From NCBI RefSeq assembly GCF_013328345.1, contig NZ_JABULX010000019.1:20041-84040 (forward strand): DNA of 64,000 nt. The letters run 5' to 3'. The stretch comes from Marinifaba aquimaris. Its GTDB lineage: Bacteria; Pseudomonadota; Gammaproteobacteria; Enterobacterales; Alteromonadaceae. Shown piece after piece: positions 38,281 through 48,900 of the stretch. Position numbers and translations under genes: made by a program. Position 1 is the stretch's first letter. Every line of letters starts with the position of its first letter. The notes beneath the pieces were generated by a model. The model was not told where the DNA came from, did no database searches, and saw nothing but the letters and a program-made list of their open reading frames with translations.

Positions 38281-38301
38281 TAAGGGCGGGACTTGCCCTT
38301 A
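38281..38301. other. Hairpin in the guaB leader region
   Basis: A perfect 7-bp inverted repeat TAAGGGC / GCCCTTA with a 7-nt loop, about 45-65 bp upstream of guaB on its template side. Function unknown; it may be an operator or RNA hairpin. Confidence 0.4.
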
Positions 38302-38501
38302 GTTGCGGCAGAATTTTAACGGTTTTCAGCTTTCAGGTAAACTTAAATTTAATTTTTATGCCAATTAAGGTGTAAATAAATTTGTTTTTTAACGACTTAC
38401 CCTTAGATTTTAAACAAACTTATCAAAACAAACAGACAAAAGCTGTTAAAATTGGCCACCATAAATGGTTCCCAGCCTCGATTCTTTTAGGTCATTAAGA
38501 G

Positions 38502-39842
38502 ATGAAATTCAATCCAAGTACTAATATCTATACCGTTTCACGCCTTAACAGTGAAGTTAAACAATTACTAGAAGGCCACTTTTTACAAGTTTGGCTTGAA
38601 GGAGAAATATCTAATTTAGTTAAAGCGGGTTCAGGGCATTGGTATTTCAAGTTAAAAGATGAGCGTGCTCAAGTTCAATGTGCCATGTTCAAAGGCAGCA
38701 ATCGGCACGTCAGGTTCAACGTACAAAATGGTGAGCAAGTTCTCATCAAAGCGAAAATAAGCTTATATGAACCACGTGGTGATTATCAATTGATTGCAGA
38801 GTCAATGGAATCAGCTGGTGAAGGAAAATTAAAACAAGCTTTCGAACAATTAAAATTCCAACTTGCCTCTCAAGGTTACTTTGCGCAAGAGCAAAAAAAG
38901 CCGCTGCCAGAGCACATCAAAACGATAGGTCTGATCACATCAGCATCAGGCGCAGCAGTTGAAGACATGATCACTGTGCTTGGTCGACGTGCTCCTCAGC
39001 TTAAAATCATCATCTACCCTTGCCTAGTTCAAGGCGAATTAGCAGCTAACCAAATTGCATCTCAAGTTTATTTAGCCAATCAAAGAGATGAAGTTGATGT
39101 ATTAATTGTCGGTCGAGGCGGAGGCTCACTAGAAGACTTATGGGCATTTAACGAAGAAATCGTCGCTCATGCTATCTTCCAATCACGCTTGCCTATCATC
39201 AGTGCAGTGGGACATGAGATTGATGTCACCATTAGTGACTTTGTTGCAGATATCCGGGCAGCAACCCCATCTGCTGCGGCAGAAATAGTCTCTCAGCAAG
39301 CAATGGACAATAGCCATATTGTTAATCAATACAAAGATAAGCTAGCTCTTGCATTGCAGGCGTCTATTCAGCATTTCAAAGCACAAATTAATAGTTATGA
39401 ACTTAGACTGTCAAAACAAGACCCCAAACGCGATCTACAATTTAAACAACAAAAAGTTGATGAAATTAACTTTCGCTTAAACGCCGCAATCAAAGCGATT
39501 TTAACGCAACAAAATCAACGACTGAATAAAGCTGAACATAGTTTAAAAAAACACTCACCAAGAGAACAGGTAAAAAAAATCAGCCATAAACATGAATTGC
39601 TCACTCGTCGATTAAACCAAGCCATAACTCAGTTAGTACAAGATAAGCAACACCAATTGAGCTTAAAAGCGGAGAAGCTAAATGCCTATAGCCCACTGGC
39701 TACACTTGGTCGAGGTTACAGTCTTACCTTCGATGACAAACAGCAAGTAGTGCGTTCAAGTAAGACCGTAGAAACGGGACAAAAACTTGATGTCCTTTTA
39801 CAGGACGGTAAACTAGCCTGCCAAGTTATCGGTAAATCATAA
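38502..39842 (+). CDS. xseA: Exodeoxyribonuclease VII large subunit
   Basis: A 446-residue catalytic subunit that partners with XseB (encoded at 11.5 kb). The N-terminal OB fold (about 1-105, with VWLEGEISNLVKAGSGHWYFKLKDE) binds single-stranded DNA. The catalytic region has GLITSASGAAVEDMI, the conserved GRGGGSLEDLWAFNEE (about 203-218) and SAVGHEIDVTISDFVAD. A long coiled coil (about 265-395) binds the small subunits. It starts 265 bp from guaB on the opposite strand and is 18 bp ahead of lpxL. Confidence 0.97.
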   Translation: MKFNPSTNIYTVSRLNSEVKQLLEGHFLQVWLEGEISNLVKAGSGHWYFKLKDERAQVQCAMFKGSNRHVRFNVQNGEQVLIKAKISLYEPRGDYQLIAESMESAGEGKLKQAFEQLKFQLASQGYFAQEQKKPLPEHIKTIGLITSASGAAVEDMITVLGRRAPQLKIIIYPCLVQGELAANQIASQVYLANQRDEVDVLIVGRGGGSLEDLWAFNEEIVAHAIFQSRLPIISAVGHEIDVTISDFVADIRAATPSAAAEIVSQQAMDNSHIVNQYKDKLALALQASIQHFKAQINSYELRLSKQDPKRDLQFKQQKVDEINFRLNAAIKAILTQQNQRLNKAEHSLKKHSPREQVKKISHKHELLTRRLNQAITQLVQDKQHQLSLKAEKLNAYSPLATLGRGYSLTFDDKQQVVRSSKTVETGQKLDVLLQDGKLACQVIGKS

Positions 39843-39860
39843 AAACTAGGATAAACCACT

Positions 39861-40784
39861 TTGCAAGCGCCTCAATTTTCCTTCGCTTTTCTTGCTCCTA
39901 AATATTGGCTTAACTGGCTTGGCTTAGCCTGCCTTTATCTTATCTCTTGGTTGCCATATAAACTCCAATTAAAGCTAGGGTGCCTACTTGGCTTATTTCT
40001 CTATTGCTTTTTTAAACGCCGCGTCAAAATTGCTCAAGTCAATGTCAAAATGTGTTTTCCTGATATGCCTGAGGCGCAAAGGGAAGCCATGGTACGAGAT
40101 AACTTTAAATCGACTGGCATCGCTTTTTTTGAGTCTGGTATGGCTTGGTGGTGGCCATCTTGGCGAGTAAAGAAACTCGCTAAAGTGGAAGGTGTTGAAA
40201 ATATTATAAAAGCAAAAGAATCTGGTAAGGGCGTTCTAGTCGTAGCGCACCATATGCTGTGTATGGAGATGTGTAACCGTATCGTTGGCCTACACAACCC
40301 TAACATAGGTTTTTATCGCCCACACAATAATGCTCTTATGGAGTATATTCAGTATCGGGGCCGAATGCGTGATAACCGTTATCAAATTGGCAAAAAAGAT
40401 ATTCGCGGCCTTTATCGCGCGCTGGGAGAAAACGAATCAGTTATTTATCTACCGGATCAAGATTATGGACGAAGAAAGGCCGTGTTTGTACCATTTTTTG
40501 CCGAGCAAAAAGCCTGTACAACAACAGGTACAAGTATGATCGCCCGTGACTCTGGTTGTCAGCTCGTTATCACAACCGCTTATCGCAACAAAGATAACTC
40601 AGGCTATACCATTAAGTTCGATGGTCCACTTGAGGGCTACCCATCTGGCGATGACACAGAAGATGCAACTCGCATCAATAAAATGATGACAGACCGAATC
40701 TTAGTGGCGCCTGAACAATACATGTGGTTGCACAGACGTTTTAAAACCAGAGAAGATAAGAAAAAAGGCGAAGTATACGAATAA
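39861..40784 (+). CDS. lpxL: Lipid A biosynthesis lauroyltransferase LpxL-type
   Basis: A 307-residue inner-membrane acyltransferase adding a secondary acyl chain to Kdo2-lipid IVA. It matches LpxL closely: FLAPKYWLNWLGLACLYL as N-terminal anchor, VKMCFPDMPEAQREAMV, and PEQYMWLHRRFKTR at the C-terminus. The HX4E catalytic motif is HMLCME (about 131-136). LpxM or LpxP paralogues cannot be fully excluded. The start is a TTG with AGGA 10 bp before it. It follows xseA by 18 bp. Confidence 0.88.
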   Translation: MQAPQFSFAFLAPKYWLNWLGLACLYLISWLPYKLQLKLGCLLGLFLYCFFKRRVKIAQVNVKMCFPDMPEAQREAMVRDNFKSTGIAFFESGMAWWWPSWRVKKLAKVEGVENIIKAKESGKGVLVVAHHMLCMEMCNRIVGLHNPNIGFYRPHNNALMEYIQYRGRMRDNRYQIGKKDIRGLYRALGENESVIYLPDQDYGRRKAVFVPFFAEQKACTTTGTSMIARDSGCQLVITTAYRNKDNSGYTIKFDGPLEGYPSGDDTEDATRINKMMTDRILVAPEQYMWLHRRFKTREDKKKGEVYE

Positions 40785-40852
40785 AGCAGCTTTTGTAGAC
40801 TATTTGTATCATTTTTATTATGGTTCATTTATGTCTAATCTGAGAGTTAATT

Positions 40853-41470
40853 ATGCTTTTTTGGTTTAAGCATTTATCTGCTGCGCTCGTACTTATTATC
40901 GTCGGTATATACTTGGTCTTCTTTTTTGACCCTAGCTCGCTATCAGATGACGATACAAAAGCCTCAATTCAATCTAGCAGTAATGCCGCGGCTGCTGGAT
41001 TAAGCCGCTTCTATGGCGAGATAAAATCGAAAATGAATAATCCTTTTGAAGAAGAAAGGAGTACTTATGTCATCGAACTTGAAGCAGGTGATTATCAGCC
41101 TCTAGATACTGCACTAGCAGAACTACAAAATAGAAAAAATCCAGTATCAGGTAAATGGATTGGCTCAGTAAAAGCACATCGTTTTGAAAAAGGAACGACG
41201 CTAAAAAATGAGTTAGAGCAAATTGCCATTGATGAAAAGATGAACTTAATTTGGGCCCTGCCCCGAGACTTTGTAGTTAAAAACCCAATTAGGGAAGATC
41301 AAAATACGTTAGGTACCTTGTACAAAATAGTCACAGCCATCGACAGCGACTTTGAAATGGATGTATTCGGTTATATGTGCCCTAAAGAAAGAGCGCTTAT
41401 TGTAATTGAAAGTAAAACGGACTATCTAAAAAGGTATTGCGTAGAGGCGTCTAGTCGACATCTAAGGTAA
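40853..41470 (+). CDS. TcpQ-like domain protein with N-terminal membrane anchor
   Basis: A 205-residue protein. One N-terminal helix (about 8-26) anchors it, followed by a low-complexity Ser/Ala/Asp linker (about 28-50). The C-terminal part (about 105-200) has a TcpQ/PilL-C or secretin-N like pattern: FEKGTTLKNELEQIAIDEKMNLIWALPRDF, ending in a Cys pair (Cys174 and Cys196). The related domain is known in type IV pilus systems, but no pilus gene is adjacent. It could be a periplasmic envelope protein. It is 4 bp from the convergent FapA stop. Confidence 0.5.
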   Translation: MLFWFKHLSAALVLIIVGIYLVFFFDPSSLSDDDTKASIQSSSNAAAAGLSRFYGEIKSKMNNPFEEERSTYVIELEAGDYQPLDTALAELQNRKNPVSGKWIGSVKAHRFEKGTTLKNELEQIAIDEKMNLIWALPRDFVVKNPIREDQNTLGTLYKIVTAIDSDFEMDVFGYMCPKERALIVIESKTDYLKRYCVEASSRHLR

Positions 41471-41474
41471 GTAC

Positions 41475-43136
41475 TTACAGGCTGATTTTGGCTAACTTTT
41501 CATCTTTATATACAACTTTAATTGGCGGGTAATCTCTCTCTGTATTAATTCGCTGACCGTCAAATTCCATATGAACATTGGAATACATATCTTTAACGGC
41601 CGTAATTTGCATATTTTGCGTATTTTCAGTAATCGATTGTTCTAACCTTTGCTGCGCTTTTTGCAATCGCTTCAGTATCGTATGATGGGTTTTATAGACC
41701 ATCTGCGTTTTTTCAATTAATGCTTTTTTCTTCGCACTATCAGGTAAACGTTTAACTTTTTGCCAAGACTGCTTAATTGCGATGATTTTTTCTTCTTCGT
41801 GTTTAATTCGCTTTTGCGCTTCGGTGATCTGCTCTAACTGATGTCTATATTGCTCAAATAAGTGAATATAAGTGTGGGTAGATGCAGGCGAGCCTATCGT
41901 CGCAAAAGATACTTGTTGTTGCACATAAAAGTGTCCACCCACTAATTTGGCAGCGGGTTTATCAATTTGACCGCCAAAGACTCTTTTCGCTGTAGCCCTA
42001 CAATGAATAATTTGACTAATGACTTCAATATCACGTCCAGCAATAAGCTCAGCGTATTGGGCGTATTTTGCAGCAATGGTACCCGTGGCTTTTACAGAAC
42101 AGTGCATTGGTTCAGTCTCAAAGTTTGCATCATCTGCAAGTTTGCGCCCTACGATGCCACCGGCAACGGTTAAGTCACCTGCGACTTCAACCTGAGCATT
42201 ATCGATAAAACCAGTAATGGTCACATCACCGGTAGCTTTTAAACGCATGCCCTCACCTACATCTCCTGTGACCACTACACCGCCTTCAAAATCGATGTGA
42301 CCACTAGAGACATCGATTCCAGGCAATAGCAGCACATTATCTACTTTCATGCCACGTTCTAAAACACTAGGTAAACCAGGCATAGCAGCAATCAGTAAGC
42401 TGTCATCCTTGGGAGAGATTTTACTGCCCTCGCCAACTTCAAATTCCAATTTCTCACCAGGTTCAGGGTGCAGAGGGTCTCCCGTTACGGTAAAACCTGG
42501 CTTACCGCGTGTAGGAGGATGCCTGCGCATTAGCTCATCATTTTCTTTAACAGAAATGAGTTCACCTAAATCACGCATATCCACTTTACCGTGATCCGTT
42601 TTTTGTGGTCTTAACAATCTGTCTTTTGCCGATTCCGTCAATGCTTCAAAATAGCTATCTTTACCATTTACAGGTAATTTTCCATTGGCAATTTCTTCAC
42701 TGAATTGTGAGCCTGGTTCAGCACCAGATTGCTTTTGTGCAAGTGCTTCAATATTAGCTTTATTAATCCCCATTGTTACACTGGCTTGACTTGCGTATTT
42801 GAGAATATGTTTTGCAGATAATGCGGCACCGCCATAGGCTGTCGTCAATTCAGCTTTTGCTTGCATTTTATCTGCACTAATAGCAATTTTTATCTCAGCA
42901 TTACGTTTTTCGCCAATTGGAAATTTAAGCGGTTGATTAGCTAGGCCTAAAGAGATTTTTTCATTGATCTGAGCACAGGCATCTTTGACCCATTCAGGAT
43001 TAAGGAAGAAAGACTGACAATCAGATTGTTTAAAAAGCGCAACAATTTGGTCTTCGTCGACAGCACTCGCTTGTTCGAAGCTCGCTTCAACGATAACTTT
43101 ATTATCTTCATCCAATTGTATTGCAATATCGGTCAA
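41475..43136 (-). CDS. FapA (DUF342) family protein
   Basis: A 553-residue DUF342 protein, called flagellar assembly protein A in databases. A variable N-terminal part (about 1-160) precedes the beta-helix-like repeat region (about 200-400) with GKPGFTVTGDPLHP, GVVVTGDVGEGMRLKATGDVTITGFIDNA and AGRDIEVISQIIHC-type repeats; the C-terminal part (about 415-495) is a coiled coil. The family is linked to flagellar placement in some species, but its biochemical role is unclear. It is 20 bp downstream of DUF2982 in the same direction. Confidence 0.85.
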   Translation of the reverse strand: MTDIAIQLDEDNKVIVEASFEQASAVDEDQIVALFKQSDCQSFFLNPEWVKDACAQINEKISLGLANQPLKFPIGEKRNAEIKIAISADKMQAKAELTTAYGGAALSAKHILKYASQASVTMGINKANIEALAQKQSGAEPGSQFSEEIANGKLPVNGKDSYFEALTESAKDRLLRPQKTDHGKVDMRDLGELISVKENDELMRRHPPTRGKPGFTVTGDPLHPEPGEKLEFEVGEGSKISPKDDSLLIAAMPGLPSVLERGMKVDNVLLLPGIDVSSGHIDFEGGVVVTGDVGEGMRLKATGDVTITGFIDNAQVEVAGDLTVAGGIVGRKLADDANFETEPMHCSVKATGTIAAKYAQYAELIAGRDIEVISQIIHCRATAKRVFGGQIDKPAAKLVGGHFYVQQQVSFATIGSPASTHTYIHLFEQYRHQLEQITEAQKRIKHEEEKIIAIKQSWQKVKRLPDSAKKKALIEKTQMVYKTHHTILKRLQKAQQRLEQSITENTQNMQITAVKDMYSNVHMEFDGQRINTERDYPPIKVVYKDEKLAKISL

Positions 43137-43156
43137 AACGTTTCCTATGAGTACAT

Positions 43157-43834
43157 TTACTCTGATTCAATAACCTGACTAGCTAATAACTGCTGTTGTC
43201 TAAGTAAACTGACAAAGGCACTTGGCTCTCTATCAAGTGTAGAGTTTGACAATAAAATGTGTAAACCCAACAACTTATCTAAAGCACTTATGTGGTGAGC
43301 ATACATGGCTTGTACCCCTTTATAAACCAATTCTTCGGTTTTAAAGGGCTCTGGATTCAATACCATATTTTCGGCTTCATTAATGTATCGGCCATCAGTA
43401 GCAATTGATTGAATTAAAATACTTCTTTGCTCAACAACCATTTTTGATAATACGCGTAGATGGCTTAACTCAACTGTAGATGAGATATCTTTAAGCTTAA
43501 TCCCTACATAAGCTAATTCGCGACCAGAGATTTTGGGAATATCTACACGTTGAATACTCGACCATGGTATTTTTAGCATACCCCTTTGATGGTGGTAAAT
43601 AATTCCATGCTGATCAATTTGATAGCTCACTTTAGGCTCATTGATTTTTAATATGCCAATTAAAAATGCAACAGAGATGACAGAAGTTAGAAACATCACG
43701 ACAAGATTAAAATCTATGATATCGAGTGCAAGTATAAGTAAAACAAAGACAAGGAGTGTCGCGCTGATAATGGTTAGCTCTTTGCCACCTTCTCGTGATT
43801 TCGGCGATATATATATGGGTTTAAATTTTGACAT
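43157..43834 (-). CDS. DUF2982 family membrane protein
   Basis: A 225-residue protein. Two membrane helices (about 20-62) are followed by a PH-like beta domain with YQIDQHGIIYHHQRGMLKIPWSSIQRVDIP and LAYVGIKLKD. These match DUF2982 as I remember it in Alteromonas and Vibrio. The ATG at 43834 is chosen because the alternative ATG at 43852 is inside the upstream terminator stem; neither has a clear ribosome site, so the start is uncertain. FapA follows after 20 bp. Function unknown. Confidence 0.6.
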   Translation of the reverse strand: MSKFKPIYISPKSREGGKELTIISATLLVFVLLILALDIIDFNLVVMFLTSVISVAFLIGILKINEPKVSYQIDQHGIIYHHQRGMLKIPWSSIQRVDIPKISGRELAYVGIKLKDISSTVELSHLRVLSKMVVEQRSILIQSIATDGRYINEAENMVLNPEPFKTEELVYKGVQAMYAHHISALDKLLGLHILLSNSTLDREPSAFVSLLRQQQLLASQVIESE

Positions 43835-43840
43835 TAAAAT

Positions 43841-43867
43841 AAAAAAGGGCATACATAAGGCATGCCC
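43841..43867 (-). terminator. Rho-independent terminator of the soluble chemoreceptor gene
   Basis: A stem GGGCAT / ATGCCC with a 9-nt loop followed by T6 and more T on the minus strand. It lies 60 bp past the chemoreceptor stop and its stem holds the upstream candidate start codon of DUF2982. Confidence 0.8.
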
Positions 43868-43929
43868 AGACTATCATTAAACGAATTTTTCTACACCTAG
43901 CGCAATTAGGCCAAATCAAACGTTTAAGT

Positions 43930-44829
43930 TTATTTAACTTCATTCAACTCATTGATTAATTGCTGAGCAAGTTCGATGTTGCGGCCCGCTCCGTCACTGC
44001 CACCTTGCGCTTCTTCTACCAAGTTTTCCATGTTACTGCGAACGGCTTCAGAGCTAGATAATTGTGCTTGGACTTGATCAATTATCAACTCAACTGACTC
44101 TAAACTGGTCTTGGCAACATTTACCAGTGAATTTAACTGCTCATTAGTCACATCTGCAATATCGACACTCGTTTCAATTAAACTCTCGACGTCTTTTTGC
44201 TTGTCGATAATCTCACTTGAGATCTCCATGATCTTATTCATTTCAGTTTGAATTTGATCGGCAGATTCATTTGCAGTGTTGGCAAGTGAACGAACTTCAT
44301 CAGCTACTACCGCGAAACCTCGCCCGTGCTCACCTGCACGTGCAGCTTCAATCGCGGCGTTAAGAGCCAATAAGTTTGTTTGAGCAGCAATACCCTTGAT
44401 TGACTCAACTAACTGATCAATGTTCTTACTGTTTTCATCTAAGTTAGATAACAAGACAGTGAACTCAGAGATAAATTGTGCTGAACTGCGGATATTTTCT
44501 ACTAGCTTGCTAAGTTGTTCGATGCAGTCTTCACTGGTGCTGGCCGTTTCGGCAGCAGATTCATGAGAGCTTTTCGAAACGGATTCGATTTCCATCGATT
44601 GCTCGATAAAACTCCTAACCATCTCAAATGAGCTTTCTAATGTGTAAATGCGATCTGAAGCTGATTGTTTCACCCTCTCCGCATTAGATAGGATCTCGCC
44701 GGCAATTGCCGCTGCATCACACTGTAATAATTTATCTAAAACAGCCGCTTTATTTTGTAAGTTATATAATTCGGATTGGTCAATTGTAGTTTGACCTTCA
44801 GGTATATCTGGTTTCAGAAAACTTAACAT
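43930..44829 (-). CDS. Soluble methyl-accepting chemotaxis protein
   Basis: A 299-residue cytoplasmic chemoreceptor with no membrane segment. A short N-terminal helical region (about 15-60) precedes a signalling helical hairpin whose tip includes [40 protein letters not shown] (about 142-181). No PAS, CZB or other sensor is recognised, so it may sense through its N-terminus or a partner. Residue QL/ELNEVK at the end is not an obvious CheR pentapeptide. AAGGAT 8 bp before the ATG supports the start. Confidence 0.88.
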   Translation of the reverse strand: MLSFLKPDIPEGQTTIDQSELYNLQNKAAVLDKLLQCDAAAIAGEILSNAERVKQSASDRIYTLESSFEMVRSFIEQSMEIESVSKSSHESAAETASTSEDCIEQLSKLVENIRSSAQFISEFTVLLSNLDENSKNIDQLVESIKGIAAQTNLLALNAAIEAARAGEHGRGFAVVADEVRSLANTANESADQIQTEMNKIMEISSEIIDKQKDVESLIETSVDIADVTNEQLNSLVNVAKTSLESVELIIDQVQAQLSSSEAVRSNMENLVEEAQGGSDGAGRNIELAQQLINELNEVK

Positions 44830-44981
44830 GCAGTATGATCCTTTCTCTTACTCATACATTTAACACAATGTTTTTAAAACATTTAAAAACAGTAATATAG
44901 CTAATAACTTCAATACTGATCCAATATATTCTATTTGTATAGAACTGATAAGTAAGAAATTATTTCGAGGCCGACCTCGGT

Positions 44982-45632
44982 TTAAACCGCTTTTTGGCGA
45001 AACATTAAGCTCGCTTTTATATCACCAACAAAAATTGTATCGACCAGTGAATAATTATCTGCAGAAAAAAATGCAGTATATTTTTCTTCGGTGACTAAAA
45101 CAGCCATTCCTGTTGAATCTTCATTCGATTGGATGTGGCCATCCAAGGCTTTCATTAAGTATTGCCCAATGCCTAAGTGTTGCTTTTGAGGCTTCACTGC
45201 AATAAAGGATAGTTGATGATAATGCCCTTTGCCTGTCAAAGCGGCTTTAACTCGACGTTCCTTCTCGATCATTTGCTTTGTCGATACATAGCCTGCGGTT
45301 AACATCATATTCAGTCGCCAATGCCAAAAGCGCTCAGGGCCTAAATTAGATTCAGGGGTAGTAATGCATGCCACAGCTTGAAGTTGCTCTGAATCATCAA
45401 AAATACCTATGATAGGCTGATTGGTATCCCAAAAAACGTTAAGTTCAGCTCGAATAGCCGCTCTTAATTTTTGCTCATAACGCTTAGTTTCTGATTTAAA
45501 ACAAGTTTGAAAAAAAGGATCATCATGATAAGCCTGATAAAGTATAGATGCGGCAACATTGAATTGTTCAGGTGTTAAAAAACAAGCTTTGTAATTTTCA
45601 GCTTGAGAAGACGGCGCAAGCATTTCAGACAT
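44982..45632 (-). CDS. GNAT-family N-acetyltransferase
   Basis: A 216-residue acetyltransferase-like protein. ATG at 45632 (MSEMLAPSS) is preferred over one two codons earlier because GAG sits 6 bp before it. Acetyl-CoA binding is suggested by LSFIAVKPQKQHLGIGQYLMKALDGHI (about 138-164), the QxxGxG-type loop of the GNAT fold. The substrate is unknown. It is divergent from the DUF2789 gene. Confidence 0.8.
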   Translation of the reverse strand: MSEMLAPSSQAENYKACFLTPEQFNVAASILYQAYHDDPFFQTCFKSETKRYEQKLRAAIRAELNVFWDTNQPIIGIFDDSEQLQAVACITTPESNLGPERFWHWRLNMMLTAGYVSTKQMIEKERRVKAALTGKGHYHQLSFIAVKPQKQHLGIGQYLMKALDGHIQSNEDSTGMAVLVTEEKYTAFFSADNYSLVDTIFVGDIKASLMFRQKAV

Positions 45633-45709
45633 AAGCATCTCTGCATTTTTCTTATAATTGAGTAAATTATAGCCTACAATTAAAGAGTGTTAATTCACGG
45701 AGTCCAGTG

Positions 45710-45937
45710 ATGGAAACAAAGATCTATGAAATCGTAGATTTGTTTGCGCAACTTGGCCTCGAAGATAATCCAAATGCTATAAATCAATCACAATCAAACT
45801 ATCACGGAAAAGATAAGCACCTTTTAGAAGAAGCGGAGTTTTGGACGCAAGCGCAAACTCACTTTATAACCGAAGCCCTTTCAAGCAACGCAGATTGTAC
45901 TCAAGCGATCGATAGGCTAAAACGAAACCTTAAATAA
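45710..45937 (+). CDS. DUF2789 family small protein
   Basis: A 75-residue acidic helical protein. METKIYEIVDLFAQLGLEDNP at the start and LLEEAEFWTQAQTHFITEAL match the DUF2789 pattern as remembered. The ATG at 45710 is chosen over the adjacent GTG because GGAG is 7 bp before it. Function unknown. Its stop is 8 bp from that of the convergent GGDEF-EAL gene. Confidence 0.75.
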   Translation: METKIYEIVDLFAQLGLEDNPNAINQSQSNYHGKDKHLLEEAEFWTQAQTHFITEALSSNADCTQAIDRLKRNLK

Positions 45938-45945
45938 GCATCAAC

Positions 45946-48900
45946 TTACTTAATCGCAATAATATTTTGCTCTTTGAATTCCTCGACAAATTCAAAGAGC
46001 AATTCTTCTGGTAATGGCCTGCTAAAGAAATACCCCTGACCTATCGCGCAAGCATTGCCGATTAAAAAGTCGATTTGTTCTAAGGTTTCTACCCCTTCAG
46101 CAATAATTTCTAAGTTTAATTTCTGTGCCATCGCAATAATTGCTGCAGTAATAGCCATATCGTCTCTATCTTGCGGTATGTCTTTAACAAAAGCGCGATC
46201 CACTTTTAAAGTATCTAGAGGGAATTGCTTGAGGTAACTCAATGACGAATAACCAGTGCCAAAGTCGTCAATAGATAACTTAATGCCGAGCTCTTTTATT
46301 TTATTCATATGAGAAATCGATTCTTTGACATCACCAACTAACATGGTTTCAGTCACTTCGACATCTAGCCATTGAGGTAAAATTTGATGTTGTTGGATAC
46401 AAGATTCTATCGTCTTAACGAGATTTTTATCTTTGAACTGCCGCATAGAGAGGTTGACTGCCACAGTGTAGTCTTGCTCAAAATAGCGATTTAAACGGCC
46501 GATAAATTCACATGCTGTAGACATTACCCACTCGCCTAAAGGCACTATTAAGCCAGTTTGTTCGGCAATTGGTATAAACTTATCTGGTGGTACTAAGCCG
46601 CGTTCAGGGTGAATCCAACGAACAAGCGCTTCAAAACCAAAAACGCGACCAGAGCTTAAATCAACTTGCGGCTGGTAATAGAGTACAAATTGCTCTTCAT
46701 TAAGCGCATCTCTTAACTGTGACTCAATTAAGGCGTATTCCTTCACTTCCAAATCGAGTTTATTGTCATAGAAGTAATACGTATTCCTGCCTGCCTCTTT
46801 AGCTTGATACATAGCTAAATCGGCATTTCTTAGCAATATATCGATATTGTCTGCATCGTTAGGCGCTAAAGTAATACCGATACTGGCAGATACGAGAATT
46901 TCAGCATTATTTATTGGGATAGGCTCTTGGATTAAAGAAAGAATCCCACGGGCTAAATTAGAAACTTTATCCGGCTCACTCACAGCATTGACGATAATCG
47001 CAAATTCATCACCACCTAAACGAGCAACACTGTCTTCGGCTCGAAGTCGGCTCTTTAAACGTGAGCTGATCACCACTAATAGCTCATCACCAGCGTCATG
47101 CCCTAAGGTATCGTTGATGCGTTTAAACTGGTCAAGATCAAAGTAAAGCAGTGCAAAACTGTGATGACCGCGTTTACTCATTTCAAAAGCTTTTGCCAAT
47201 TGGGTTTTAAAGAAGCCGCGATTACAAAGCCCTGTCAAAGTGTCGTAATAAGCGAGTTTTTCCATCGCTTTTTGGTTTTGCTTAATCGAACTAATATCGT
47301 GAGATGAAGCAAGGTAGTGAATATTACCAGTATATTTTTCTTTGATCGGAGTGAAACTTTGAGCAAGCCAAATGGGCTCAGTTTTATCACTGTTCAGTAA
47401 CAACTCACCATGCCAGCTTTTACCCGCTTCGAGGTTTTCTTGAGCTTCGTCAAGCTGCCATACGGTAATGGGGTCAAATAGAATATCGACCTTCTCCCCG
47501 AGTAAAGCGTCTTCTGAACTTTGCAACAATGCAGCCATTTTTGGATTAACATAATTAATCCGCATGTCTTTTTCTAATAACGCAATGGCAATATCACTGT
47601 AAGTGATCACATCAAAAAAGCGACTCGCTTTAATCTCTGCAGCTGTTTTATCTTTAATTTCTAGCTGCATTTCCGTTAACAACTTATGATTTTGCGATGT
47701 CATTTCCTGCAGCGCTTGAGCGACAACACCCACTTCATCAGATAAATTGAGCTCTGATGATAAATCTATTTTGCCGTCTTTATGCTCTTTTACTTTTAAA
47801 GCTAGGTTGTTTAGCCGAGTCAATAACGTTTTATTAATTAACCAGTAGAGTAAGAAAGAAAGTGTGGCACCCATCAGTAAACTAGTGATCACTACTTTAA
47901 TTTTGTATTCGTTAAAATGTGGGTCATTAACCGATTGAGCTTCAAATACGCCAATAAACCATGGCAAATCAACAAGTGGGTTTACTGAAATCCAGAAATT
48001 TTGTTTATCCGCACTCAGTGATTTAACGTCGTTTGCGTGAGTGATTTCTTGCTTAATAATGTCATCGACCAAGTTTTGCAAAGGCTCAGCTACCAAGCCT
48101 TGACTATCGAGTAACGTGTTCATTGTCGCGACATTACTGGTCAACACATCTTCGTACTCTGGATGAAAAATGACATTTCCATCTTTATCGAAGATAAAGA
48201 TTCGGTCGGATAATTGCTGACCCGATTCATTTTCAAGGAGCTTGCCAATGGAAGAAACAAATACATCAGAGCCCGTAATACCAATAAATTCATCGTCTAT
48301 ATAAAGCGGTACGATGAAGCTGATCATCCATTGTTGCCATATATCGTCATAATATACAGGTGTCCAACGCGCCAATCTCTCAGGATTTAATTCAGGTGTT
48401 GCAATGCTGTAAAAAACGTCGCCTGAAAACTTGTGATCGGCTTCTATTTGGGTTGCCCACTGCCCAGGCGAAATACGAATAAAATCATCTTTACTGATAA
48501 AGTAAAAATTGAAAAAGCCATTTTTAACAATCGGCGCTATTGCACTGAATATATCTTTGGTGTTTCTAAAAACTGCAGCTTGATATGAGCTCATAGGCGT
48601 ATGCTTAGCTAAAAAGGCTGCGCTATCGCCATCGTCCTGCCTGTAACTACCATCAATACTTTGCACTAATTGACTTTGATGTTTGGCAGGCAATAAGAAG
48701 AGCTCCCGGGATAACGTGACATTAGCTAGCTTTGCTAACTCTTCTAAGCTTTGAAAGTGCTCTTGAAGGTAGGTTTTGGCAAGCTGAGTTTGTTTGGGTA
48801 AGTCTGTTTCTATTTTTTGTTTTAGGTAATCCTGCCTTAACGATGCCAATAGAATCCAACTGACACCAGCCACGATCAGGTAACTGATAATGACAGAAAT

